From positions 1-39,999 of the IMG/VR virus record IMGVR_UViG_3300023174_000011: a stretch of 39,999 nucleotides of DNA; one strand, written 5' to 3'. This document shows, one piece after another, positions 22,364-32,097 of the stretch. Each line of letters begins with the position of its first letter. Positions within the stretch are counted from its first letter, which is position 1. Below the pieces are notes generated by a model. That model searched no databases, was not told the DNA's origin, and saw only the letters and a program-made list of their open reading frames with translations. This stretch comes from a virus. A program made the position numbers and the translations under genes.

Positions 22364-25300
22364 TATGACCTCCTGTTAAATGTTACGTATGTATCACGGG
22401 ATAATGTAAATAAAATGCTCTTAAACATTGAGCGATATGCTTCAGTTACTGCTAAGTCACCAACCATTAGTTCTTTTAAGTCAGCATCAACTTGGTCACG
22501 GCGTGTTTTTTTAGCATCAGCACCGCCACCAGCAAGACGTGGGTCTTTAGTAAAAGCAACAAAACCTTCTACCATTTGAATTGCTAGACTCATACGAGCA
22601 CGTGTTGCTGGGTTAATGTCAGCCTTTTGGTCAGCAATCAATTGCTTAACCTTTGACATTAGATACTGTTCATCACCAATAGCATTGCCAGTGCCAATAA
22701 GGGCACTGTTCAATAATGGATTAGATGACTTAAGACTGTTACGAGCAGCAGTTGAACTAGCAATAATACGCGCCCTTGCATTAGGGTCTGCTTCATTTGC
22801 TAGTAAATCTTTTTCACTGCCACCAATATCGTAGTAAGACTGCTTATCTTGGGCTACAAGAACATCCTTATAGTATGTCTCAAGGTCTTTATTCTCCATA
22901 AGACCTGCTGCTTGTATCCAACTATATGAGTCAGAAGTAAACTTACCTACTTGTGGAGCAAATACAAAGGCTGCTTCGCCATAAGTTTTAATCAAACGAT
23001 CATTAGTAATAGCCCAGTTTTTTAGTTCTTCTGTAGTTTTAATAAGAACTTTAGTTTGTTTATCTGTACGAGATACTGTATAGATAAGTTTGCCTGGGTA
23101 CTTACCAATGAATGTAGCCATTGCTAACTCATATGGGTCTGTAATATCACCTTGATTTTTTTCAGTGATCTTAGTAAGGATGTCAAAAAACTCAGGTCGC
23201 AGACCTGTAATTCCTACATTCTTTAAGTAGTCAGGAACACCTGTGCTTTCCTGAATAGTAGGCGCAACTGGCATAATAAGACCAAGAACAGAACGTAACA
23301 TAACAATGTTATGTGCGCTAATTCTTAAGTTCTTTAAGTATGCAGACTTTTCTTCTTCAGTAGAATCAGGTGTTAAGAACTTGCCATGTGCTGCCATGTA
23401 GGACATAGCCTGTTGCGCAGCGGTAACTTCTTGTCTTGATTTCTCATTAACAGGAAGTGTTGACCATAACTTCTGTATTGATGCTGGTACTAATGCACGC
23501 TGTATAGTCATGTTGTCGCCAATTTGACCAAGTGCTGCGGTGTCTACATACTCACTAAATCGCTTGGCTAATGGGTTATCTGTATACCCCAATAGACCTT
23601 TAATAGCAACAACACTTAGTCCCGCAACGGGACCAGATAGTGTAGGCAAACCAGAATCTTGCTGGAATGATGGGTTAACCATCTTTAACTTTAATGTAAA
23701 GTCATTAAAGGCTGGTTGTGAGTATCCAGTATTGCCAGTAAGCACACGCATTGTGGTATCAGTAGCCTTATAGATAATCTTATCCATAGGCATTACTACA
23801 TACGGGTCACCTTGTTCATCAATATGTACCTCACCACGAGCATCTAACCCTTGGTGTACCAAACGTAAACGATAGATAACACGTGGTGTTAATTTAGTTA
23901 AACGCCAGATACGGCGTTGAAAGTCTTCAGTTGCACGGTAGTAGCGACCCACAGTACGAGCACTAAATGCTGCATTACTACGAATAGCAGGGTTGTCAGC
24001 AAACATAAGTACTGTATCTGCTGCGTTGCGTGATGCTATTTCTGTATATCGCTTAGCGGCAATAGCATCTACTTGCTTACGCAAATACTCTTTGCTTCCT
24101 TTGCTCATGTAGCGTACTGTGTCAGCAGAAACTTGAGCATTAAACAATTTATCAGCAAAAGTTTTTTCAAGACCAGCATAAGAATCACGCAATTTAAAGT
24201 ATGTAACCATAACTGCTTGTTGACGGAACAGACCATTAACTTGTCTGTCCATACCTTCCATAAGTTTATTGCCTAACTTGCGGAATGCCCCTTCAGGGTC
24301 AACAAATGTAGGAAAATCAATGTTAGTGTTGATTTCACCACGTGGTTGGAAGCCATCAGTTAAATCACGAAAACGTTCGTAAGGAATACTTGCTACTGCT
24401 GTAGCCCATTTGCGATTAACAGCACGGGCTGGTATTGCTTTACCTGTTTCATCAGCAGCAATACCTTTTTCAATATCAGAATATCGAATAAACTCAGCAC
24501 GAACTGCATCTACTAACTTTTGATTGTAAGCATCTGCACTTCCGTGAAATACAATTTGCATATCAGTAAGCATACGAAACGCGGCATCGCGTATAATACC
24601 AGCATCATCAATACCTTGCTGACTTAATTCAACTGTGCGTGATGACATGCCCTTAACAGCATTAACAGCGACTTGATCTTCTACTTGCCACACTTTAAGT
24701 GTGTCATTGTACTTAAGACCAGAAGCAATTGACAGTTCATCCATTGCGCTTTCAAAGTTAGACTTACCTGTTGCAGAATTAATGCCAGGTTTAAGTGCAT
24801 TATTTCTAAAAAACACATCACCTGGGTCTAGAACTTTATTACCAGGAAGTGGTTTAATATTAGGGACAAATGTTAAGAACCAATTTTCATGGTGTGCTGC
24901 TGTTAGCCAACCTTTGTCCATTAGTTCTAGTTCATGTGTTGATATAGAACGTGTCTTTGAGCCACGTGTAAGTTTTTTGTCATTAAGATGTTTAGTTAAC
25001 GCACTAAAATCTATGTATGAAGCCATGTTCTCCTGTGTAAATCTAGGAGATAAACCAGTCTGAGCAACAATTGAGTTAGCAGTTGAGTTAAGCATTTCAG
25101 GTTGATGCATAAATGCATCTAATAAATACTTTTCAGCATCTTTATTACGACCAGCGCCATATGCTTCCATAGCAAGTTGACCAATGCGTTCACGTTTTTG
25201 TAAATTGCTTAGTTCAGCAATAGAAACACCACGTTCTTTTGCCAACTTACCAAGTTCTTCTGCACGTTTTACTGCATCAATAGCATCTTGTGGTGCTTTA

Positions 25301-27483
25301 CCAAATATTTTCTTTAAGCCAGATGAAATTGGACCAACTGCTGCAGCAGAACCAGTGAATGCGGTTGATGTTCTACCCATCTTGGCACCAAGACGGAATG
25401 CAAAGTGGAATAAATCCTTACCTGGCGCTGTAAGCGCATACATTAAACCTTCATCAATAGCAGAACGCATGCCTAGACGTGGGAAAAGAGTTAATACTGA
25501 CCATACATCTGTAATCTTGCGTGCGGTTTCACCGCCAATAGAGCCACCAATAGCATAAAAGATATTCTTTTTTGACTTAATGCTGTTAGCCATAGAAGCA
25601 ATTTCAGCATAAGGTAGTGAACCAATTGCTTTTGCCTCTTGATACGGATGAATAGTATTTGAACTTTGTGCTAGTTGCACTCCGTTTTCTTGACGAAGGC
25701 TATGTGCTGGTGCTGCCGCTAATGCATCAGCATTAATGTTAATATCTTTTAATACGCCTTGTCCTGCTTTGCTGCCATACTTTTCACTAAGAATTTTTTC
25801 CATTAGTGCTCTGCCTTCAGGCTCGCCATTTAGACCAGACTTAAACATAATTGCAGCATCAAGATTACGCATAATAACTACTTGTTCATCTTCTGTAGCA
25901 GCAAGGAACTTAGTTGTCATAAACTCAGCAAGGTCACGCGGCAAAAGCACGCGTGCTTTAGTAGTAAAGTTTTCTGCTGTAATAACAGCATCTGGTCCAA
26001 GTCGTACTTCTAAACCAATAGGGCTACGAGAAACAAATAAACCTAGTTTTTTTAAACCTTTAATTTCCGCTTGTGCATCTAATAATGTTTTTGATATAAC
26101 TGGATTAAGCATATTATCAATTGCATCACCAGCCTGTGAAAGCGCAGTATAAACATCTTCGCCTTTAGCGTCTAATGTTTCTACATCTCTACCTGTTGTT
26201 TTTAATCTACTAAGAGTTTTAGAAGTTGTAGGATTAAATACACTGTCAAGATAAGATGTAAGTCCATCGCCCATAGTGCGATACTTGCGAGCAGTAGCAA
26301 CACCATTGCGATAGTAACTAACACCATCTACCCGACCAGAAAGAAGTAACTGAACGTTATCTATTTCTTGAAAATATTTTTGAGCAGTAGGTGCATCAAA
26401 CAAACTATTCTTAGCAAACTTTTCAACTGCTTCACGGTTGCGATAACCTGGATTATTAGCAATTAATTCACGATAAGCAACAGTTTTTTCAGCAGTAGTT
26501 TTTGACTCAGCAAACTTACGCACTGCTGGACCAAGTTGGTCGTTCCATAGCGTAGCAACTTCTGGTTTAGCAAATACTTCTGCGACACCAAGTTTAAACT
26601 CGCCTCGACTAGCAGCATCGGTAATGTGCTGCGCTAAACGCTCACCAACAGTAGCAGCCTTTGTAGTGCCGCCAGTCATCCAAGTCATTGGGTCTACAAC
26701 AATTTGATATGTAAAGTCAATAGCACCAGAAATGTTTTTAGTTTTACCGCTAACATAGTCACCATGAACGCCACCATTAGCAGGTGGTTTATCATCTAAC
26801 ATACGTGCAATATCACGACCAGGTGAGAACTGTGCATACTTTGTAGCATCAAGAACTTGCTTAAATGCTGCCTCATCATTATAGGCTTTAGTTAGTGACG
26901 CAAGAATTGCGCTATCTACTTTGCCATACAACTCAACAATCTCACCAGGTTTTTTACCTGAAAGTAAACCACGTGCTACAAGCACGTCAGTTACACCAAA
27001 TGTATTTTCTGCTTCTTTTAATGCTTTAGGATTGTAAAGTTCTTTACCACTCCAAGCACGATCCCAAACTTTTTTATTAAGAACACTACCCTGTCCTGTA
27101 GCAACTTGCTGTCCTACTAGGTATGGCGTATTAATTGCACGACCATATTTACCAGCAACATTGTAAAGTTGAACTAATGGACTTGCTAAACCTTTAGCAA
27201 CAGATTTAACTGCACCAAATGCATAGTCCATAATGCCTGGGTCTTCTTGTGCGTATTTAGCATCTTTAAATAAAGTTCTAAGGCTATCTTGTTGGTCTTT
27301 ACCAAGAGAACGAAACTCACGCTTTGCTGTATCTTCGCTTAACTTGCCAAGTTTGCGGTGTTCTTTTAGAGCATAACTCAACTGTTCAAGTTGTAAACGT
27401 TCCGCAGCCTTTAAGTTAGCCTGTTTAGCAGCAGCATAAATGTTTGGTGATGCTTCCGCAACAATGGGGTCTAGACGGTCCAT
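22363..27483 (-). CDS. Giant virion-associated protein (1706 aa)
   Basis: The largest gene, about 13 percent of the genome, encoding a 1706-residue, mainly helical protein. The N-terminus reads LDPIVAEASPNIYAAAKQA; internal segments are long charged helices interspersed with hydrophobic ones (for example VWSVLTLFPRLGMRSAIDEGLMYAL, which could touch membrane). I see no lysozyme, protease, methylase or RNA polymerase signature. In podoviruses, proteins of this size packaged in the head are ejected to form a DNA-delivery channel (established for T7-type inner core proteins). The same role is inferred here from size, composition and neighbours. The start overlaps the upstream stop (TAATG). Confidence 0.75.
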   Translation of the reverse strand: MDRLDPIVAEASPNIYAAAKQANLKAAERLQLEQLSYALKEHRKLGKLSEDTAKREFRSLGKDQQDSLRTLFKDAKYAQEDPGIMDYAFGAVKSVAKGLASPLVQLYNVAGKYGRAINTPYLVGQQVATGQGSVLNKKVWDRAWSGKELYNPKALKEAENTFGVTDVLVARGLLSGKKPGEIVELYGKVDSAILASLTKAYNDEAAFKQVLDATKYAQFSPGRDIARMLDDKPPANGGVHGDYVSGKTKNISGAIDFTYQIVVDPMTWMTGGTTKAATVGERLAQHITDAASRGEFKLGVAEVFAKPEVATLWNDQLGPAVRKFAESKTTAEKTVAYRELIANNPGYRNREAVEKFAKNSLFDAPTAQKYFQEIDNVQLLLSGRVDGVSYYRNGVATARKYRTMGDGLTSYLDSVFNPTTSKTLSRLKTTGRDVETLDAKGEDVYTALSQAGDAIDNMLNPVISKTLLDAQAEIKGLKKLGLFVSRSPIGLEVRLGPDAVITAENFTTKARVLLPRDLAEFMTTKFLAATEDEQVVIMRNLDAAIMFKSGLNGEPEGRALMEKILSEKYGSKAGQGVLKDININADALAAAPAHSLRQENGVQLAQSSNTIHPYQEAKAIGSLPYAEIASMANSIKSKKNIFYAIGGSIGGETARKITDVWSVLTLFPRLGMRSAIDEGLMYALTAPGKDLFHFAFRLGAKMGRTSTAFTGSAAAVGPISSGLKKIFGKAPQDAIDAVKRAEELGKLAKERGVSIAELSNLQKRERIGQLAMEAYGAGRNKDAEKYLLDAFMHQPEMLNSTANSIVAQTGLSPRFTQENMASYIDFSALTKHLNDKKLTRGSKTRSISTHELELMDKGWLTAAHHENWFLTFVPNIKPLPGNKVLDPGDVFFRNNALKPGINSATGKSNFESAMDELSIASGLKYNDTLKVWQVEDQVAVNAVKGMSSRTVELSQQGIDDAGIIRDAAFRMLTDMQIVFHGSADAYNQKLVDAVRAEFIRYSDIEKGIAADETGKAIPARAVNRKWATAVASIPYERFRDLTDGFQPRGEINTNIDFPTFVDPEGAFRKLGNKLMEGMDRQVNGLFRQQAVMVTYFKLRDSYAGLEKTFADKLFNAQVSADTVRYMSKGSKEYLRKQVDAIAAKRYTEIASRNAADTVLMFADNPAIRSNAAFSARTVGRYYRATEDFQRRIWRLTKLTPRVIYRLRLVHQGLDARGEVHIDEQGDPYVVMPMDKIIYKATDTTMRVLTGNTGYSQPAFNDFTLKLKMVNPSFQQDSGLPTLSGPVAGLSVVAIKGLLGYTDNPLAKRFSEYVDTAALGQIGDNMTIQRALVPASIQKLWSTLPVNEKSRQEVTAAQQAMSYMAAHGKFLTPDSTEEEKSAYLKNLRISAHNIVMLRSVLGLIMPVAPTIQESTGVPDYLKNVGITGLRPEFFDILTKITEKNQGDITDPYELAMATFIGKYPGKLIYTVSRTDKQTKVLIKTTEELKNWAITNDRLIKTYGEAAFVFAPQVGKFTSDSYSWIQAAGLMENKDLETYYKDVLVAQDKQSYYDIGGSEKDLLANEADPNARARIIASSTAARNSLKSSNPLLNSALIGTGNAIGDEQYLMSKVKQLIADQKADINPATRARMSLAIQMVEGFVAFTKDPRLAGGGADAKKTRRDQVDADLKELMVGDLAVTEAYRSMFKSILFTLSRDTYVTFNRRS

Positions 27484-27905
27484 TAAGCACCATAGCCGTT
27501 GTCAGTCAAAGTTCTATAAAGTAATTCAGCATCGCCAGATGTATCAAATTGCATAATAGTTTTAAGAGTATCCATAACATTTGGTACAGTGTTAGGAAGA
27601 TCGCGCATAAGTTCAGTGCCACCGCCAGGACCAGAGTTAATACCAGCAGTAATAGGTTCATCTGGACGTGTTGATGGTGCCATTAAATCTAATAGCGGAG
27701 ACTTAAAAGGGTCTCCTGCCATTGAAGCAGCACCTTGTGAATCATTTACGGCTTTGTTTTCTCCGTAAGGAAGACCAGTGTATTCTTTAACTGGTTGTGT
27801 CATGCCTTCAATAGCACCGCCGTCTGTGCGCTGTGATAGCGCACCTGGTCCCGATACTGGTGCAGGATTAGTTGGTTGTTGATAACCGCCACGATTCTCA
27901 GCCAT
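27483..27905 (-). CDS. Hypothetical late protein, Gly/Pro-rich (140 aa)
   Basis: A 140-residue protein with a disordered-looking N-terminal two thirds (NRGGYQQPTNPAPVSGPGAL, GINSGPGGGTELMRDLP) and a helical C-terminus (VMDTLKTIMQFDTSGDAELLYRTL). It is coupled on both sides by TAATG overlaps and lies between portal and giant genes. It may be a linker or chaperone for the giant protein. No family is recognised. Confidence 0.65.
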   Translation of the reverse strand: MAENRGGYQQPTNPAPVSGPGALSQRTDGGAIEGMTQPVKEYTGLPYGENKAVNDSQGAASMAGDPFKSPLLDLMAPSTRPDEPITAGINSGPGGGTELMRDLPNTVPNVMDTLKTIMQFDTSGDAELLYRTLTDNGYGA

Positions 27906-28138
27906 TACTCATCCTCTTCATCTAAATATTTTTGAATGTCTAACTCTGTTGGGATACGCCATTCAACCCAATCTGGATAACATTCTTTGTCGGAAATAAT
28001 TGAGCGTGCAATAGGTTCTGAAAAACCAGCACGTACAAGTGAAGCATGGAACTCATGCAGCCAAATACAATACTGATCTAACTTTGAATAAGATTCATCA
28101 GCAACAGTTTTAATTTTTCTCTTGCGAGGCGTTGCCAT
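27905..28138 (-). CDS. Hypothetical late protein (77 aa)
   Basis: A 77-residue protein with a basic N-terminus (ATPRKRKIKTVADESY) and an acidic C-terminus (IQKYLDEEDE), with a central YCIWLHEFHASLVRAGFSEPIA helix. A ribosome site (aaggag) precedes it, nine bases after the portal stop. No family is recognised; a portal-associated role is possible. Confidence 0.65.
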   Translation of the reverse strand: MATPRKRKIKTVADESYSKLDQYCIWLHEFHASLVRAGFSEPIARSIISDKECYPDWVEWRIPTELDIQKYLDEEDE

Positions 28139-28148
28139 GATTTACTCC

Positions 28149-29903
28149 TTAGACTTGTCGTTCTCTTGTAGTTCTTACGGCAGCACGTGCATTACCTGCA
28201 CCGCTTAGGCTGCTAAGTAATGTTTGTAAATCTGGTCTGCCTTGAGGAAGAGCGCCTCCTGCTGGGGGTTGACCAGGAGCCGCTGGGACAGGCTGCTCAA
28301 CTGGAACTTCCGCACCAGCAGGAGGAGTTTCAGGTTTGAAGACTTCTTGAATAGCGTCTTCGATTGCTTTGCCTTTTTGACGCATCTGAATCACCTCAGA
28401 AATCTTACTGATGATTGCAGTTGGGTCTTGTCCCTGTGTAGCCATTTGTGGAATGGCTTGTGTCATAGCAGTTAATGAACCAATAAGCGCATCGCGCATC
28501 TTTTCAACTTCAATCTTCTCTTGTTCAAGAGTAACGTTGACGTTGAATGGTAGTTCACGCATTGCCATATCCTTGGAGATGAGTCCACCACCAAGTGCTT
28601 GTAGCATAAAGATAAGTCCCTGTGCTGGATTAAGACCAGCCAACATACCGTAGCGAACATCTGCTGAGTAATCAGACTTGATGTCTTTGCTTGGCATGTA
28701 TGTAACAATGTATGGAGAACCAGCGTCTACACCACGAATTGTTTTTTCAGTATTAAAAATCTTTTCATCAATCTCAAAACACAGGCTAATAACATCGCGC
28801 AGTGCTACAGAGAAAATTGCTTGAGCAGATTTGATTTGAGTATCAAATGCACCAAGCAGTGCTTGTACACCCTGTCCAGTGACAACACTAGCGTTGACGT
28901 TACCAGTTCTAGATTCTGGATAACGTGCGCCAACTCGTAGTTCTTCATTTAATAATGACTGCTCAGTGAATGCGCCTTGAGGTAGAGATAACTCTACACG
29001 GCGAACACCTGCTGGGTTGGCTGTACGAATGACAGCATCTCCACCAAGTTGTAGTTCCTGAACATCTTGTGGCAGTACAATCGGTGCCTGTACTGACTTC
29101 TCTGCTGCTTCCATCGCAAGTAATGCGAAACGGTTACGAAGCAACTGAATACCAAGTACATCATCAAACTGTCCACGTAATTCTCCATCCACGCCAGGAC
29201 GGCGTGCAATGATTACATTCATCTTACCAAGTGGATTAGCCGCTTGAGATAAAAGCATGTTGTTACGTGAAGGTAAATACAAAACAGACTGATCTTTGTC
29301 GTAGTAGCGAATCATCTCTACCATGCCATTGAGGTCTTGCTTGTAACCCATCTTGCCTAACAACGCATACTCTTGTTCAGGGAACTGGGCTACCAGTTCT
29401 CCAAGTGTCATTGAGTAACGTTTTGCAAATGCAACACAGCGTCCATAGCGATCAAACTCGGGATAGGCTCCCACTGGATTTTCTATTCGGATGCGTGGCA
29501 GTTGCGCTTCTTCGTCTAACTCAATAATGAGAGGGACGAAACCATATGTGATGTACATGTCTGCACCGTTGTACATCTGTACTTGTAAATCTGAGTGACG
29601 GAAATAGTTTGAAGCAATACGAGTGCGCTTGTCTGCAAACTGACGTGCACGATCTGATACTTGATTAGCAGCAGAACAGTTAACCGCTGGAAGCGGTGCA
29701 ATAACTTCTGCTAAGTCACGGGCAACAATGTCAATAAAGTTAGCAACTACGTTCTGGTCAATGCCATCTGGAAAGAAGTTAGGATATACCTGACTGATCT
29801 TTCCTTGGCGCACCATCTGTACGTCACCGTTGCGCTGGTCACGACCATGCGCACGGTAGCGAAGAGTTTGAACTCTTGCGCCAATCTGGTCCATTGATAA
29901 CAT
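28149..29903 (-). CDS. Portal protein
   Basis: A 584-residue portal candidate two genes after the terminase. Features: VVANFIDIVARDLAEVIAPLP near residue 52, a wing region (GADMYITYGFVPLIIELDEE, VGAYPEFDRYGRCVAFAKRY), a stem-like long helix (LLRNRFALLAMEAAEKSVQAPIVLP), and a Pro/Ala-rich C-terminal tail (about 525-560). The length and order match portals of N4-gp56-type podoviruses. It forms the dodecameric DNA entry vertex and docks the terminase. The start at 29903 has an agga site upstream. Confidence 0.8.
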   Translation of the reverse strand: MLSMDQIGARVQTLRYRAHGRDQRNGDVQMVRQGKISQVYPNFFPDGIDQNVVANFIDIVARDLAEVIAPLPAVNCSAANQVSDRARQFADKRTRIASNYFRHSDLQVQMYNGADMYITYGFVPLIIELDEEAQLPRIRIENPVGAYPEFDRYGRCVAFAKRYSMTLGELVAQFPEQEYALLGKMGYKQDLNGMVEMIRYYDKDQSVLYLPSRNNMLLSQAANPLGKMNVIIARRPGVDGELRGQFDDVLGIQLLRNRFALLAMEAAEKSVQAPIVLPQDVQELQLGGDAVIRTANPAGVRRVELSLPQGAFTEQSLLNEELRVGARYPESRTGNVNASVVTGQGVQALLGAFDTQIKSAQAIFSVALRDVISLCFEIDEKIFNTEKTIRGVDAGSPYIVTYMPSKDIKSDYSADVRYGMLAGLNPAQGLIFMLQALGGGLISKDMAMRELPFNVNVTLEQEKIEVEKMRDALIGSLTAMTQAIPQMATQGQDPTAIISKISEVIQMRQKGKAIEDAIQEVFKPETPPAGAEVPVEQPVPAAPGQPPAGGALPQGRPDLQTLLSSLSGAGNARAAVRTTRERQV

Positions 29904-29929
29904 TATTGTCCTAACGTAGTTTTAAAAAA

Positions 29930-30184
29930 TTATTTTACTTGCTTGCCACTACTATTATAACGGCGACCTTGTAACGCTGCTCCGCGGTATTGTGCTCTTT
30001 CGCTTTTTGCTTGTTTGCTATCCCAACCATATTTTTGTTCAGCAACTTTTGCATCATTATATTCTTTTGATGTTGTTGCCATATAACGATTAATTGCTTT
30101 GCCAACTGCTTTAAATGGTCTGTATATTGGATTTACATTTGCTCCGCTAGAACCAGAAATACCACCAGTAGTTCTATTAGCCAT
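29930..30184 (-). CDS. Small YRP...LQGRRY protein, copy B (84 aa)
   Basis: An 84-residue protein from the ATG at 30184, which has an aggaa site; a longer reading from 30214 overlaps the terminase. It contains NPIYRPFKAVGKAINRYMAT and ends GAALQGRRYNSSGKQVK, the same layout as copy A at 16059-16340. It lies between terminase and portal. It is probably a small virion or packaging component. Confidence 0.68.
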   Translation of the reverse strand: MANRTTGGISGSSGANVNPIYRPFKAVGKAINRYMATTSKEYNDAKVAEQKYGWDSKQAKSERAQYRGAALQGRRYNSSGKQVK

Positions 30185-30192
30185 GTTATTTC

Positions 30193-32097
30193 CTATCCAT
30201 AGTTTTCTTGCCATTGCTCAGCGAATGCTTCGTCTAAGTTAATAGCAAATCGGTTTTCCATTTGGGCACGTGTTGCCCAGCGGTTACTTGCGTATTGTGA
30301 GGTTCTGCTTCCCGCTTGCATTAACTCACGGATGCGTATAACCGCAAACCACATAGCCATCACGCAGTCAGTCTTACCTTTAGTTTCAGGTTTCCACGTT
30401 AGTAGTTGCTGAGTTAAGGCTTTGATTCCTTCACTACTTTCTGATGATGGTAGTTCAATAATGTTATTCTTTTGGAACTTCTCTTCACGTACTGTGCCAA
30501 ACAAGTTAGACATAGAAGCAACACCAAAGGATGTATCCCATTTGTTTTTGCCAGTAAAGTGAGCATCTAGGCGAACGCCATAAGCAGAAAGCCAATTGCG
30601 CAAATCATCATCTAATGAGTAAGCCTTTTGGTGTGCGTTAATTTCTACACGGAACTCTTGTGGCTTGTAGCGAACTGTAAGTTCTTCAATCATTGCACGA
30701 ATCTTTTGTGGAGTAGGTTCACTCATGTTTACGCAATCAACAACATATATTTTGCCGTCTGCTCTGTTGTAAGTTGCTACAACAAACGCAGCATTACCCG
30801 CCATAGCAGGGTCAAAGCCAATTACAGTGTGACCCTCAACTTGAGGTGGATGTCCAGCAGCACCAGCCTTTAATGGACCTCGCTTGCGCATCCCGTTAGT
30901 TGACCCTTGCACCAGCATGGGTGGGAAGATTGAATCTTCTTGGATGTCTTCCTGTTGGTAGACGAGTGCCCACGTGCTTGGAGTAACCTCGCTCCTTCTT
31001 TTAAATAAGGCTCTGCCATCCCACTTGGGGAAGTAGCCGTTTTCTTGAGGAGTGTCTGTATCGCCATCCCACGGGACATCCGACTCTTTCCAGAGCGTAA
31101 CCCAGTCTTCTGGTTTCTCAGCATATTCCAAGACAGCAGGCATCCCCATGTAAGTAAAGGGAGTCCTACCGCCAGACCAATGCTTAGGATTACGAAGTTC
31201 TTTATAAAGGTCGTTAGCAGCAATTCGTGTCCCAACTACTAGCAGTTTACCGTTTTTACCCAAACGAGTAATTACTTCTTTCTGAAGCCAATCCATCTGC
31301 TTCTCCCACTCATGGGCATTAGCAGTTGTAATGCAGTCATCAAGAATAATTAGATCAGCACGTGCACCGTAGATTTGACCACCCATACCAAGGGCTTGGA
31401 GGGTAGGGTCTTTCTCGGAAGAGTTACGCGCATCGCCGCCAAGGTAGACTGTATCTGTACGCCAAGTATCCGCGTCACCTTTCCAACCACCCTCGGGACC
31501 ATATGCGGTCTGTAACTTGAGCCAGCGGGGATGTGACAGTCGTTGCTTGATTGCGTAGACGAACTCTCTCGCCTTATTCAAAGTCTTTGATACCACAATG
31601 ATGCGGATGTTGGGATTGAGGGCGATGCGGTAAGTTGAGTAGTTCACCGTGATAACGGTGGACTTAGCGTGCTCAGGGGGAACATTTACCAATAGGCGGT
31701 TGCTCTCACCTGGCTCATAGATCATAGAAGGGTGGAGCCATGAAGGTTCAACACCCTCTAGTAGGTCTACCCAATCCTGATGGTGGGGGAATACTGTTTG
31801 ATCTAGAAAGGCTTTAGAAAAATCTTTAAAGGGGATAGACTCTTTAGCCACACCCATTTCGGTGAAGGAGTTCTTTTGACCCTCTTCTTTGGCTTCCTCA
31901 AGGTTGCGGGCAAACTCGGGGTCACGGTTCATCCACTGACGGATGGTATCTGCTTTCTTATCTACAGATGCCATGGCAGCAGGAATAGTCCACCCAGCCC
32001 GTACCTTCTCAAGGACATCAGATTTGGCGGCAGCCAATCCCTTTACGAGGTGGTGCTCCTTACCTTTTTGAAATCCTTTGTGCGCGGGTGTCGCCAT
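30193..32097 (-). CDS. terL: Terminase large subunit with N-terminal HTH-like segment
   Basis: A protein of 634 residues from the ATG at 32097, after an aggga site; a GTG at 32133 would add twelve. ATPase motifs: Walker A-like PPEHAKST (140-147), Walker B ADLIILDD (247-254), coupling motif LLVVGTR (285-291). RNase H-like nuclease acidic residues: D429 in GFDPA, E485 in FRVEINAHQ, D577 in TDCVMAMW. Residues about 29-72 (RAGWTIPAAMASVDKKADTI, then RQWMNRDPEF) look like a helix-turn-helix, the kind of DNA-binding element normally found in the small subunit. It packages DNA through the portal. It is the first gene of the late operon. Confidence 0.92.
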   Translation of the reverse strand: MATPAHKGFQKGKEHHLVKGLAAAKSDVLEKVRAGWTIPAAMASVDKKADTIRQWMNRDPEFARNLEEAKEEGQKNSFTEMGVAKESIPFKDFSKAFLDQTVFPHHQDWVDLLEGVEPSWLHPSMIYEPGESNRLLVNVPPEHAKSTVITVNYSTYRIALNPNIRIIVVSKTLNKAREFVYAIKQRLSHPRWLKLQTAYGPEGGWKGDADTWRTDTVYLGGDARNSSEKDPTLQALGMGGQIYGARADLIILDDCITTANAHEWEKQMDWLQKEVITRLGKNGKLLVVGTRIAANDLYKELRNPKHWSGGRTPFTYMGMPAVLEYAEKPEDWVTLWKESDVPWDGDTDTPQENGYFPKWDGRALFKRRSEVTPSTWALVYQQEDIQEDSIFPPMLVQGSTNGMRKRGPLKAGAAGHPPQVEGHTVIGFDPAMAGNAAFVVATYNRADGKIYVVDCVNMSEPTPQKIRAMIEELTVRYKPQEFRVEINAHQKAYSLDDDLRNWLSAYGVRLDAHFTGKNKWDTSFGVASMSNLFGTVREEKFQKNNIIELPSSESSEGIKALTQQLLTWKPETKGKTDCVMAMWFAVIRIRELMQAGSRTSQYASNRWATRAQMENRFAINLDEAFAEQWQENYG

